DNA of 64,000 nt from the NCBI GenBank assembly GCA_965261105.1, contig CBDHCM010000006.1, positions 3,472,001 through 3,536,000 on the forward strand, given 5' to 3'. Made by a program: the position numbers and the translations under genes. The notes beneath the pieces are model-generated. The model was not told the DNA's origin. It made no database searches and worked only from the letters and a program-made list of their open reading frames with translations. This document shows, one piece after another, positions 17,314 through 25,153 of this stretch (positions are counted from its first letter, which is position 1; each line of letters starts with the position of its first letter). This DNA comes from Aldehydirespirator sp965261105 (GTDB taxonomy: Bacteria; Actinomycetota; Acidimicrobiia; Acidimicrobiales; Aldehydirespiratoraceae).

Positions 17314-18948
17314 TCAGTCCCTGTCCCGGCTCAGGTCCTCTTCGGGCAGGGTTGTGTCGGTGTCGACCATGGTGGCCTGCTCCTCACCCTGCCCGGCCAT
17401 TTCGGGCTCTTCTCCCGCCGCGGCCGCGGAGGTCTCGAACTGCTCGGCGAAGGCCTTGACCCGGGCGTCGAAGTCGTCGGTGTCAGAGATGGCCCCGGTG
17501 GAGCGGATCTCGGCCAGCAGGACAGCCTCGCGGCTGCGGAACCAGTCGAGCAGCTCGCTCTCGAAGCGCCGCACATCGCCGATCGCCACATCGTCGAGGT
17601 AGCCGTGGGTGCCGGCGTAGATCGACACCACCTGGTCCTCCACCGGCAGCGGGCTGTTCACGCCCTGCTTGAGAAGCTCAGTGAGGCGGTAGCCCCGATC
17701 GAGTTGCGCCTTCGACACTGCGTCAAGGTCCGAGCCGAAAGCGGCGAAGGCCTCCAGCTCCCGGAACTGCTGCAGATCGCCCTTGAGGGTGCCCACCGCC
17801 GTCTTCATAGCCTTCACCTGGGCCGCGCCGCCCACCCGGCTCACTGAGATGCCCACATCCACCGCGGGTCGGATACCCGACTTGAACAGATCGTCCTGCA
17901 GGAAGATCTGGCCGTCCGTGATGGAGATCACGTTGGTGGGGATATAAGCGGAGACGTCGCCGGCCTTGGTCTCGATCACCGGCAGCGCGGTGAGCGACCC
18001 CGCGCCCCGATCGTCGCTGAGCTTGGCGGCCCGCTCCAGCAGGCGGCTGTGCAGATAGAACACATCACCGGGATAGGCCTCGCGCCCCGGCGGGCGCCGC
18101 AGCAGCAGCGACACCTGGCGGTAGGCCTCGGCCTGCTTGGAGAGGTCGTCGTAGATGACCAGGGCGTGCTCGCCGTTCTCCATCCAGTGCTGGCCCATGG
18201 CGCAGCCGGCGTAGGGGGCGAGGAACTTGTACGGCGCGGGATCCGACGCCGGCGCCACCACCACCACCGTGTAGTCCATGGCCCCGAGCGCGTCGAGGGT
18301 GGCCACCGCCTGGGCGACCGTGGAGGCCTTCTGGCCTATGGCCACATAGATGCAGTTCACGCCCAGGCCGCGCTGGTTCAAGATGGTGTCGAGGGCGATG
18401 GTGGTCTTGCCCGTCTTGCGGTCGCCGATGATCAGCTCTCGCTGGCCCCGGCCGATGGGGATGAGAGAGTCGATGGCCTTGATGCCGGTCTGCATGGGCT
18501 CGTGCACCGGCTTGCGCCCGGTGATGCCCGGCGCCTGGATCTCCATGCGCCTAGGTATCGGATTGGACAGGGGTCCCTTGCCGTCGACCGGCTCCCCCAG
18601 CGGGCTGACCACCCGTCCCAGCAGGCCGTCACCCACCGGGATCGACAGGATCTCACCGGTGGCTTGCACCGGCTGGCCCTCCGCAATGCCTTCAACATCG
18701 CCCAGGACAACCGCGCCGATGGAGGTCTCATCGAGGTTCAGGGCGAGGCCGATGGCGCCGTTGGCGAAGCGCAGCATCTCGTTGACGGCCGCGTCGGGCA
18801 GTCCTGACACCCGGGCGATCCCGTCGCCCACCTCGAGCACCCGGCCCACGGTGGACTGCTCCAGCGAGGGGGTGAACCCCTCGAGGTTCTGGCGGATGGC
18901 GGCCGCGATGTCAGCCGTGTTGATCGTGAGTTGTGCCGTGTCTCTCAT
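17314..18948 (-). CDS. atpA: ATP synthase F1 alpha subunit
   Basis: Regulatory nucleotide-binding subunit of F1 (544 aa). Walker A is GDRKTGKT and the C-terminal VEDQVVSIYAGTHGYLDDV is typical. The N-terminus MRDTAQLTINTADIAAAI fits the family, supporting the ATG at 18948. The C-terminal tail beyond ~residue 515 is Glu-rich and extended (about 30 residues). There is no Shine-Dalgarno before the ATG; instead it is the last step of a 14-bp repeat ladder of overlapping micro-ORFs (18945-19046), so translation is probably coupled to upstream termination. Confidence 0.97.
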   Translation of the reverse strand: MRDTAQLTINTADIAAAIRQNLEGFTPSLEQSTVGRVLEVGDGIARVSGLPDAAVNEMLRFANGAIGLALNLDETSIGAVVLGDVEGIAEGQPVQATGEILSIPVGDGLLGRVVSPLGEPVDGKGPLSNPIPRRMEIQAPGITGRKPVHEPMQTGIKAIDSLIPIGRGQRELIIGDRKTGKTTIALDTILNQRGLGVNCIYVAIGQKASTVAQAVATLDALGAMDYTVVVVAPASDPAPYKFLAPYAGCAMGQHWMENGEHALVIYDDLSKQAEAYRQVSLLLRRPPGREAYPGDVFYLHSRLLERAAKLSDDRGAGSLTALPVIETKAGDVSAYIPTNVISITDGQIFLQDDLFKSGIRPAVDVGISVSRVGGAAQVKAMKTAVGTLKGDLQQFRELEAFAAFGSDLDAVSKAQLDRGYRLTELLKQGVNSPLPVEDQVVSIYAGTHGYLDDVAIGDVRRFESELLDWFRSREAVLLAEIRSTGAISDTDDFDARVKAFAEQFETSAAAAGEEPEMAGQGEEQATMVDTDTTLPEEDLSRDRD

Positions 18949-19046
18949 TTGTGGTCACTCATTTGTGGTCACTCATTTGTGGTCACTCATTTGTGGTCAC
19001 TCATGTCTGATCGCTCATTTGTGGTCACTCATGTCTGGTCGCTCAA
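18945..19046 (-). repeat. ladder of seven overlapping micro-ORFs made of 14-bp repeats upstream of atpA
   Basis: Seven 14-bp units on the minus strand each carry a start codon. The five-codon ORFs begin at 19046 (TTG), 19032, 19018, 19004, 18990, 18976 and 18962 and encode MSDHK or MSDQT. Each stop TGA overlaps the next ATG as ATGA, and the last overlaps the ATG of atpA. The ladder starts 24 nt after the atpH stop. Five of the seven units are identical (TCATTTGTGGTCAC on the plus strand). Confidence 0.9.
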
Positions 19047-19070
19047 TCTCTGTGTGGTGGTCCGGCGCGC

Positions 19071-19613
19071 CTAGCGGAGGCCGGCCCGCATCTGCTGCAG
19101 GCGGCTGCGCACGCTGCCGTCGATCACGTCGTCGCCGATCTCGGTGACCACCCCGCCGACCACGGTGGCATCGACAATGGTCTGGATCTCCACATCGAGC
19201 CCCGAGGAGGCCTTGATGGCCTCGGCCAGCCGGGTCCGCTGCTCGCCGGTGAGATCCACCGCGCTGCGCACCCGGGCGACGCGCCGGTTGCGGCCGGCCG
19301 CGGCCCGGTCGATGGCGGCGTCGATGATCTCGACGAGCTCGCCGCCGCGGCCCGCGCCGACCACCAGAGACACCAGGGCCGCGGTGGCGGGAAGGACCCG
19401 GCCTCCGAGAAGGTCCTCGGTGATCCGCAGCCGCCGCTCCACGTCAATGACCGGATCCGCGAGGGTCGACTGCAGCTCGTCGCTGGAGCGCAGCGCCTCG
19501 GCGAAGCGGGCCAGTTCGGCCTCGACGTCGGCCTGGGCGCCCTCGGCGTGGGCCACAGCCAGCACAGCGTCGGCGTAGCCGCTGATGCGGTCAGAGGCGC
19601 TCCGGTCGACCAT
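19071..19613 (-). CDS. atpH: ATP synthase F1 delta subunit
   Basis: Peripheral-stalk subunit (180 aa) joining F1 to the b subunit. It starts ASDRISGYADAVLAVAHAEG and ends with the conserved VTEIGDDVIDGSVRSRLQQM. It is a separate gene here, unlike the b-delta fusion of mycobacteria. The gap to atpF is 130 bp and holds nothing recognisable. Confidence 0.93.
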   Translation of the reverse strand: MVDRSASDRISGYADAVLAVAHAEGAQADVEAELARFAEALRSSDELQSTLADPVIDVERRLRITEDLLGGRVLPATAALVSLVVGAGRGGELVEIIDAAIDRAAAGRNRRVARVRSAVDLTGEQRTRLAEAIKASSGLDVEIQTIVDATVVGGVVTEIGDDVIDGSVRSRLQQMRAGLR

Positions 19614-19743
19614 CGCTCAGGTTCTGGCCCGGTAGGTCGCTGCGAACTCCCTGCGACTTTGCCACCCATACGGTGGGCAACTCACAGAAGTTGGCTCGAC
19701 AGCCGGGCAGAGGCCCTGACTCATGAGCAGACCGCGCATCGGC

Positions 19744-20481
19744 TCAGCTCCCGTCCCCGTTGCTGCCGGCCCCGGCCACCTCGTCGATGTAGCCGTCGAT
19801 CAGGGCCCGGTGCACGTCGGCGTCGAGGCTGGCGCCAACCACCCGCTCGGCCGCGCCCACCGCGATGGCAGCCACCTCGGCGCGCAGATCGTCGATGGCC
19901 TGGCGGCGACTCGACTCGATGTCGGCCGAGGCCCGGGTCCGCTGCTCGGCGATGTCGGCCTCGGCTCGGGCCTGCAGGTCCTGCCTGAGCTGATCAGCCT
20001 GGGCGCGGGCCTCGTCGATGACGGCGGCCGCGGCCGACTTGGCCTCAGCCAGTTGGGCCTCGTAATCGGACTTGGTTCGCAGGGCGTCGGCCTTGGCCGC
20101 GTCGGCGGCGTCGAGGTCGGCCCTGATCTTCTCGGCGCGGGCGTCCATGGCCCGCTTCACCGCCGGGAAGCCCTTCCACCACATGAAGGCGAACAGGATC
20201 GCGAAGGCGGCGCCGCCCCAGATGATCTCGTCGAGCTCGGGGATGATGGGGCTGGGCGCCGCCACGCAGCCCTCCAGGTCGTCCTCGAACCTCTCGAGGT
20301 CCTTTTTGGGCCCTTCCTCGAGCGCGTGCAGGCTGCCGTATTCCTCTTCGGCATGCAGCACCTGCTCCAGGACGCAGCCGCCGATCGTCTCGCCCGAGGC
20401 CCAGGCCGGCGCAGCCGCAGCGGCCAGCGAGGCGCTGGCGACGCCGAGGGCTGCGAGGAGCCTCAGGGTTGTTCTTGCCAT
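19744..20481 (-). CDS. atpF: ATP synthase Fo b subunit with signal-like N-terminus and external extension
   Basis: Peripheral stalk of Fo (245 aa, long for the family). A signal-peptide-like stretch (residues ~1-28, ending AAAPAWAS) is followed by an acidic segment of about 50 residues with two Cys (GGCVLEQVL and LEGCVAAP), then the true membrane anchor IIWGGAAFAILFAFMWW and the long charged helix of AtpF. The extra segment would lie outside the membrane, where its two Cys could pair. The rest of the helix through EVAAIAVGAAERVVG is standard. It begins 12 bp after atpE. Confidence 0.92.
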   Translation of the reverse strand: MARTTLRLLAALGVASASLAAAAAPAWASGETIGGCVLEQVLHAEEEYGSLHALEEGPKKDLERFEDDLEGCVAAPSPIIPELDEIIWGGAAFAILFAFMWWKGFPAVKRAMDARAEKIRADLDAADAAKADALRTKSDYEAQLAEAKSAAAAVIDEARAQADQLRQDLQARAEADIAEQRTRASADIESSRRQAIDDLRAEVAAIAVGAAERVVGASLDADVHRALIDGYIDEVAGAGSNGDGS

Positions 20482-20493
20482 GATCGCGTTCGC

Positions 20494-20751
20494 CTAGGGG
20501 AGCAGCAGGATGAAGACGACGAACCCGATGAGGGCCAGCGCCTCGGTGAAGGCGATGCCGAGGAACATCGTGGTCCGGACCATGCCGGCGGACTCGGGCT
20601 GGCGGGCCATAGCTGAAATGGCGTTGCCGACCACGATGCCGATGCCCACGCCGGGGCCGATCGCGGCGAGGCCGTACCCGAGCCCGGCGCCGATGGCCTT
20701 GAGCCCTTCGACGAACTCGCCGGGAGCAGTCTGTGCGAGAAGACTTAGCAC
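20494..20751 (-). CDS. atpE: ATP synthase Fo c subunit
   Basis: Proteolipid ring subunit (85 aa, two membrane helices). The polar loop is RQP (50-52) and the ion-binding carboxylate is Glu70 in IAFTEALAL. No Na+-type Gln is evident in helix 1 (GLGYGLAAIGPGVGIG), so protons are the expected ion. Start is GTG at 20751 with AGGAG well placed upstream. Confidence 0.96.
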   Translation of the reverse strand: MLSLLAQTAPGEFVEGLKAIGAGLGYGLAAIGPGVGIGIVVGNAISAMARQPESAGMVRTTMFLGIAFTEALALIGFVVFILLLP

Positions 20752-20827
20752 TTTGCTTTCTCCTGTCGTTGTGGTGATCGTGTGAGAGGGGTGTGAGAGA
20801 TCGTCGATGCGGGTGCTCGGGTCGGTC

Positions 20828-21595
20828 TCAGTGCTCGGGATGCATGGAGCCGCCGATGTAGACCGCGGTGAGGATGGTGAAGATGAAGGCCTGCAGGAAC
20901 GAGACCAGGATCTCGAAGGCGGTCATCAGGACCAGCATCACGAAGGGCAGCGCGGCCGGAACGTAGTAGAAGTCCCAGAGGGTGGCCGACAGGATGGCGA
21001 AGGTGACCAGCAGCAGGTGCCCGGCCACCATGTTGGCCCAGAGCCGGATGGCCAGCGAGAACGGCCGCACCACGAACGTGGAAACCAGCTCGATGGGCGT
21101 GACGATGACGTAGAGGATCTTGGGCACGCCCGGCGGGAACAGCGAGTTCTTCAGGTAGCCGAACAAGCCCTGGCTCTTGACGCCGACCACGTTGTAGATC
21201 ACCCACACCGTCAGGGCGAGGGTTATGGGAATGGCCATGCGGCTGTTGGCCGGGAACTGTATGAGCGGGATGACCTCAGTGATGTTCGAGAACAGGATGA
21301 AGAAGAACATCGAGGTCAGGAAGGGCATGAACTTCCTGCCGTCGGGGCCGATGGTCTGCATCACCACCGAGTCCTCGATGAAGTTCACGCCCGACTCGGC
21401 CACATGCTGCACCCCGGCCGGCACCAGCGACTCGCGGGGCCGGCCGGCCAGTCCGAACAGCACCATCGTGGCCGCGGCGGCAACCACGTAGATGAGGACG
21501 GTCTTGTTGACGGCCAGCGGCGTGCCGTCGAACCAGATGGTGGGCCAGTCGAACAGGTGGCTGACCGGCGGGAACTCGAGGGCGAGGATGCTCAC
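20828..21595 (-). CDS. atpB: ATP synthase Fo a subunit
   Basis: Proton channel subunit (255 aa, five to six membrane helices). The essential Arg is in AIRLWANMVAGHLLL, and the C-terminal FEILVSFLQAFIFTIL is family-typical. The GTG at 21595 is chosen as start because it overlaps the stop of the upstream gene (GTGA) and gives SILALEFPPVSHLFDW, a normal N-terminus. Confidence 0.96.
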   Translation of the reverse strand: MSILALEFPPVSHLFDWPTIWFDGTPLAVNKTVLIYVVAAAATMVLFGLAGRPRESLVPAGVQHVAESGVNFIEDSVVMQTIGPDGRKFMPFLTSMFFFILFSNITEVIPLIQFPANSRMAIPITLALTVWVIYNVVGVKSQGLFGYLKNSLFPPGVPKILYVIVTPIELVSTFVVRPFSLAIRLWANMVAGHLLLVTFAILSATLWDFYYVPAALPFVMLVLMTAFEILVSFLQAFIFTILTAVYIGGSMHPEH

Positions 21596-22080
21596 GCTGA
21601 ACGCTCCGTCGACATGAACCGGTGGCCGGGCTTGAGTCCGGGGAAGGCGGCCGAGGCCGAGATGTGGCGAGCCTCGATGATCAGCAGGCCCAGATGGGTG
21701 GCCAGCAGGCTGACCGCGAAGGGCAGCACCTCGAACCAGTCGTGGTGACGGACAGGGAGCACAGCGGCGGTGACGATACCGAGGCGCACGACATAACCAC
21801 CCAGCGCCGCGGCCATCAGCGGCCCGGCGCCCAACCGGGCGCCCCAGCCGATCGCGGCCGCGCCCAGCCCGAAGTTGACCAGCACCAGGGCGAGGGCCAG
21901 GCCAACCGAGAGAATCCCGGACCATCCCCACCCCAAGGCGCCGCCCGCCAGCAGCGGAGCGGCGAACAGGACGGAGCGCCGGGCCATGTCGGCGGCGATG
22001 GCCCTCTCGGGTGCCTCAGTCGCCTGGGACGAGGCCGCTGACGCCTCAGGCACTTCGAGGGCGTCGGGGGTTGCGCTCAT
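21592..22080 (-). CDS. atpI: small membrane protein of the ATP synthase operon (AtpI-like)
   Basis: A 162-aa protein with four hydrophobic segments after a polar Ala/Glu-rich N-terminus. Its place directly before atpB, and the overlap of its stop with the GTG of atpB, fit the AtpI-type assembly factor for the c-ring. Its ATG (22080) overlaps the stop of the preceding atpZ-like gene (ATGA). Sequence similarity to AtpI is only general, so the name rests on context. Confidence 0.65.
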   Translation of the reverse strand: MSATPDALEVPEASAASSQATEAPERAIAADMARRSVLFAAPLLAGGALGWGWSGILSVGLALALVLVNFGLGAAAIGWGARLGAGPLMAAALGGYVVRLGIVTAAVLPVRHHDWFEVLPFAVSLLATHLGLLIIEARHISASAAFPGLKPGHRFMSTERSA

Positions 22081-22358
22081 GGATGGCCGGGAGCGTCGGG
22101 GCTGGGGCCGCCGTAGCCGGCCCGGCGGCTGTCGAGGGCCTCGTCCATCCTGGCGCTGTAGTCGCGGGCGAAACTCCACACCTGGTAGCCGAAGACCACC
22201 AGCACCAGCACCAGGGTCACCAGCGGGAACGTGCCGAGGCGTGCGTCGGCCAGCCAGCCGCCGACGCCGAAGATGGCGGGGGTGGCGATCATCTCGAACG
22301 CCTTGGCCAGCGCGTCACCCGCGCCGGCGCGAATGTGCCGCTTCTCAGTGTGATCCAT
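22077..22358 (-). CDS. atpZ: AtpZ/AtpI-family membrane protein
   Basis: First gene of the operon (93 aa). Two hydrophobic helices, ATPAIFGVGGWLADARLG and LVTLVLVLVVFGYQVW, match the small AtpZ/AtpI-type protein that accompanies ATP synthase operons and is implicated in Mg2+ handling and c-ring assembly. The short tail is polar. The start ATG at 22358 lies 30 bp after rpmE, so read-through from rpmE is possible. Confidence 0.75.
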   Translation of the reverse strand: MDHTEKRHIRAGAGDALAKAFEMIATPAIFGVGGWLADARLGTFPLVTLVLVLVVFGYQVWSFARDYSARMDEALDSRRAGYGGPSPDAPGHP

Positions 22359-22388
22359 CGCCGACGGTGCCCGCGCTCGGTGCCGTCT

Positions 22389-22646
22389 CTACTCGCGGCC
22401 CTTGCGGCGGCCGTACCGGCGCTCGAAGCGCTCGACCCGGCCCGCGGTGTCGACGATCTTCATGGTCCCGGTGAAGAAGGGGTGGCTGGCGCTGGAGATC
22501 TCGACCTTCTTTAGCGGATAGGTGTTGCCGTCGGACCACTCGATCGTGTCGTTGGTGGCGACGGTGGATCTAGTTATGAACGAGGTGCCGGCGGACTGGT
22601 CGGCAAAGACGACCAGCCGGTACTCGGGGTGGATGTCGGTCTTCAT
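22389..22646 (-). CDS. rpmE2: 50S ribosomal protein L31, zinc-independent type B
   Basis: Ribosomal protein of 85 aa. MKTDIHPEYRLVVFADQSA, then TIEWSDGNTYPL and VEISSASHPFFTG are the type B pattern; the CxxC zinc pairs of type A are absent. It lies downstream of rho, the normal place for the type A copy, so the type B protein seems to serve as the housekeeping form unless a second copy exists elsewhere. Confidence 0.93.
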   Translation of the reverse strand: MKTDIHPEYRLVVFADQSAGTSFITRSTVATNDTIEWSDGNTYPLKKVEISSASHPFFTGTMKIVDTAGRVERFERRYGRRKGRE

Positions 22647-22722
22647 CGAGGGTCCAGTCTGTTAGTCGGAAGGGCCGGTCACAACCCGCGGGAACGAACT
22701 TTCGCCCGGCGCGGGCGGCGTG

Positions 22723-22877
22723 CTTTCCCGCTCTTGTTCGCTGCGCTCGCTGGCCGCTCGGGCCACGGCCTCGCTGGGCGCGTCGCGAACTCCGCACGAA
22801 TCGACCCTCTCGGAGACAGGACACCCCTATGGGGTGTTCGGCTCGCTGGGCACGTCGCGAACTCCGCACGAATCGAC
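22723..22877. repeat. dispersed repeat segment with an internal 35-bp direct repeat
   Basis: From 22723 the sequence matches 58781-58848 (TTTCCCGCTCTTGTTCGCTG and onward) with few differences. Within it, a 35-bp unit occurs at 22771-22805 and 22843-22877 with one mismatch, 72 bp apart. It fills the gap between rho and rpmE; no gene is supported there. Confidence 0.75.
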
Positions 22878-22902
22878 GCCTCCCCGCTCGGCCTCTGGGC
22901 GC

Positions 22903-24456
22903 TCAGCGCAGCAATTCGGAGTTGGAGGAGGTGTCGCGCAGCCTCGAAAGGGCCGCCTCGAGGGCCTTGACCGCGGCCGCCGGACCGTCGCCGGCGCCTT
23001 CCGCGAGACTGCGCCGCAGCCGCTGCAGAGCCTGCACCTCCTCGGCATCGAGGAAGCGTCCCTCATCGCGCGACACCGACGCGCTCAGATCGACCGCGGG
23101 GAACAGGCCCAACTGCGCAGCCCAGGGGTCTAGGCATATCTCAGTGTTGGCCGCTCCCACGAACTCGTCGCACAGAACCGTGGGCAGCGAGCTCGATCCG
23201 TCGGAGACGATCGAGGCGATCATGGTGAGCGAGCCGCCCTCGGAGACGTTGCGGCCTGCCCCGAAGAGCTTCTTGGGCATGTGCACCGCGCCGCTCTCGA
23301 CGTTGCCGCTGTAGGCCCGGCCCGCGTTCGACAGCGCAGCGTTGTAGGCCTGGGCCAATGCGGTGAGGCTGTCCAACACCACCGCCACGCTGCGGCCGGA
23401 CTCCACGAGCCGCTGTGCCCGCGCGACGGTCATCTCGGCCGTCTGGACGTGCTCGTCCGGGGTCTGGTCGAACGAGGTGGAAGCCACCTCCCCGTGCCGG
23501 ACGCTGCGCCGGACCTCGGTAATGTCCTCGGGTCGCTGGTCGAGGAAGAGCCCCATCACATGGATGTCGGGCTCGTTGGTCTCAATCGAGGAGATCACCG
23601 CCGCCAGCAGCTCGGTGGCCCCGGACCCTCTGGGCCCCTTGACGAGGACTCGCTGGCCGACGCCTATGGGTGCGACCAGGTCGATGAGCCGGGCGGTGAT
23701 GGCGTCGGGGTCCGCGGGCTGCTCGAGCACCAGGCGGCGCACGGCGTGGACCGGTGTGAGCTTCTCGAACAGGGGGCGATCAGATAGCTGCGCGGGGCCG
23801 CCGTTGATCGACTCAAGGGTGAGCAGGGCCGGGTTCTTCTCGGCCCGGTTGGCCGGCCGGGAGGTGCCCGACAGCAGGTCGCCGCGGCGCAGGCCGAACT
23901 GGCGGATCGTCTTGACCGGCACGTAGGCGTCGTTGCGGTCCGGCAGGCAGCCCTCGACCCGCAGGAATCCGTATCCCTCGTCCCTGAGATCGAGTCGGCC
24001 CGAGACCGCGACCGGATCGCCGTCCCAACTGTCGTCGCGGTCGCGGTCGCGGTCGCGGCTGCGGCGGCGGCGGCGGCGATTGCCCGCCTCAACGTCGTCA
24101 TCGCTGCGGTCGGCGGTGCGATGCTCGTCGCGGGAGTCCGCGGCCACCGGATCGCCGTTGCCGCCGTTGTGATCGTCGTCGCGGCCCGCGGCGGGCGAAC
24201 TGTGGGCCGTGCGGCCGTCGGGCTCGGACTCATCGGGAGCAGCCGGCGCGGACTCCGCCGGCGCGGACTCCGCCGGCGCGGCCGCGCTCGGTTGGGAGAT
24301 CCTGGCCCCGTCGGCGGTCAGGTCGATGATCAACTGGATGATCTCGTCCTTGCGGGCCCGGCTGGACGGCTTGGCTCCCAGCGCGGCGGCGATCTGATTG
24401 AGTTCGCCACGGTCTTTGCGTTGCAGCGTCGACCGCCGCATCTCGGTCGCTTCCAC
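22903..24456 (-). CDS. rho: transcription termination factor Rho with a degenerate ATPase site
   Basis: Domain order is normal: Rho N helix bundle (residues 10-50), Arg/Asp/Gly-rich insert (55-145), cold-shock RNA-binding fold (150-220, GYGFLRVEG, YVPVKTIRQFGLRRGD) and the RecA-like motor. The motor is atypical. The P-loop reads GPRGSGAT (274-281), with Ala280 (codon 23617-23619) at the Walker A Lys position and Gly at the preceding conserved Lys. The DERPEE motif is DQRPED, with Gln307 at the catalytic Glu. RLARAYN is ALAQAYN, so the Arg at 366 is Ala. Walker B Asp362 and the Q-loop region remain. Position beside rpmE and thrC is the canonical one. RNA binding is likely kept; ATP-driven translocation is doubtful. 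Confidence 0.88.
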   Translation of the reverse strand: MEATEMRRSTLQRKDRGELNQIAAALGAKPSSRARKDEIIQLIIDLTADGARISQPSAAAPAESAPAESAPAAPDESEPDGRTAHSSPAAGRDDDHNGGNGDPVAADSRDEHRTADRSDDDVEAGNRRRRRRSRDRDRDRDDSWDGDPVAVSGRLDLRDEGYGFLRVEGCLPDRNDAYVPVKTIRQFGLRRGDLLSGTSRPANRAEKNPALLTLESINGGPAQLSDRPLFEKLTPVHAVRRLVLEQPADPDAITARLIDLVAPIGVGQRVLVKGPRGSGATELLAAVISSIETNEPDIHVMGLFLDQRPEDITEVRRSVRHGEVASTSFDQTPDEHVQTAEMTVARAQRLVESGRSVAVVLDSLTALAQAYNAALSNAGRAYSGNVESGAVHMPKKLFGAGRNVSEGGSLTMIASIVSDGSSSLPTVLCDEFVGAANTEICLDPWAAQLGLFPAVDLSASVSRDEGRFLDAEEVQALQRLRRSLAEGAGDGPAAAVKALEAALSRLRDTSSNSELLR

Positions 24457-24485
24457 GGATGGATTCCCCGGTTGTCGGACTCAGG

Positions 24486-24527
24486 CATCCCGGCTCGGCG
24501 AAGCGACGCATGACGAGCCGGGGGATG
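24486..24527. promoter_or_regulatory. hairpin in the rho upstream leader
   Basis: CATCCCGGCTCG (24486-24497) pairs with CGAGCCGGGGGATG (24514-24527) with a two-base bulge and a 16-nt loop. It lies 30-70 nt before the rho start and has no T-run, so it may be a leader structure, for example for rho autoregulation, rather than a terminator. Confidence 0.4.
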
Positions 24528-24639
24528 TGCCATCACGCCGAAGGCGCGAGGCGATGCAGCGAAGGCTAGGCACGAACAGGTTGGACCGCAACCAGCGCGG
24601 CCGATTCTGCGGGACCGGTCAGCCGTCTGGGTGGCTGGT

Positions 24640-25120
24640 GTTCTTCTGGCTGCCGGCTTCACGGTCTTCTCCCAAGCGGGCGCCGCCAGAGAACCGGTGA
24701 CCGTGGCGTTGCGGGTCAGCGAAACTGGCGACGTTGTCTCGGCGGCGGCACCGACACCGGTCACGATCGCTGCAGGCGAGGCCAGCGCCACCCTCGAGGT
24801 GCCGACCGTCGACGACGGCGTCGACGAAGACGACAGCATCATCACGGCCCACGTCGCCGGCGGCGCCGGCTACACGGTCCGCACGCCCGATTCGGCGAGC
24901 ATCCCGGTCTATGACAATGACTTCAGCAGGCTGCCGGAAGTCGACATCCCGCAACAGTCGCTACACGATCGGCACGCCCGGATCCGCGACCGTCGCCGCG
25001 AACGACAACGAAGCGCCGCCCACGGTCAACATCCAACCGGGAACAGCACCGGTCACCGAGGGCGCACTTGCCCGTTTCACCGTCGACCGCACCGGCCCCA
25101 CAACGGCTTCGCTGGGCGCT
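24640..25120 (+). pseudogene. Calx-beta domain relic
   Basis: Two Calx-beta-like repeats of a surface protein remain in different frames. The first (about 24690-24925) reads VTVALRVSETGDVV, then VTIAAGEASATLEV and ends SIPVYDND. The second (about 24955-25120, shifted by one frame) reads YTIGTPGSATVAANDNEA, then VNIQPGTAPVTEG. The head of the second repeat is missing, and there is no signal peptide or start. The relic lies between rho and thrC, where many actinobacteria carry thrB. Confidence 0.65.
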
Positions 25121-25153
25121 TCGCTAGTTCTGTGGGGGCTTGCCGCCGACCGC

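Noticed and set aside
18945..19042. Repeat ladder as a transcription terminator or regulator-binding array
   Set aside because: Units are not self-complementary and there is no T-run. The exact ATGA overlaps on the coding strand fit translation better, though protein binding is not excluded.
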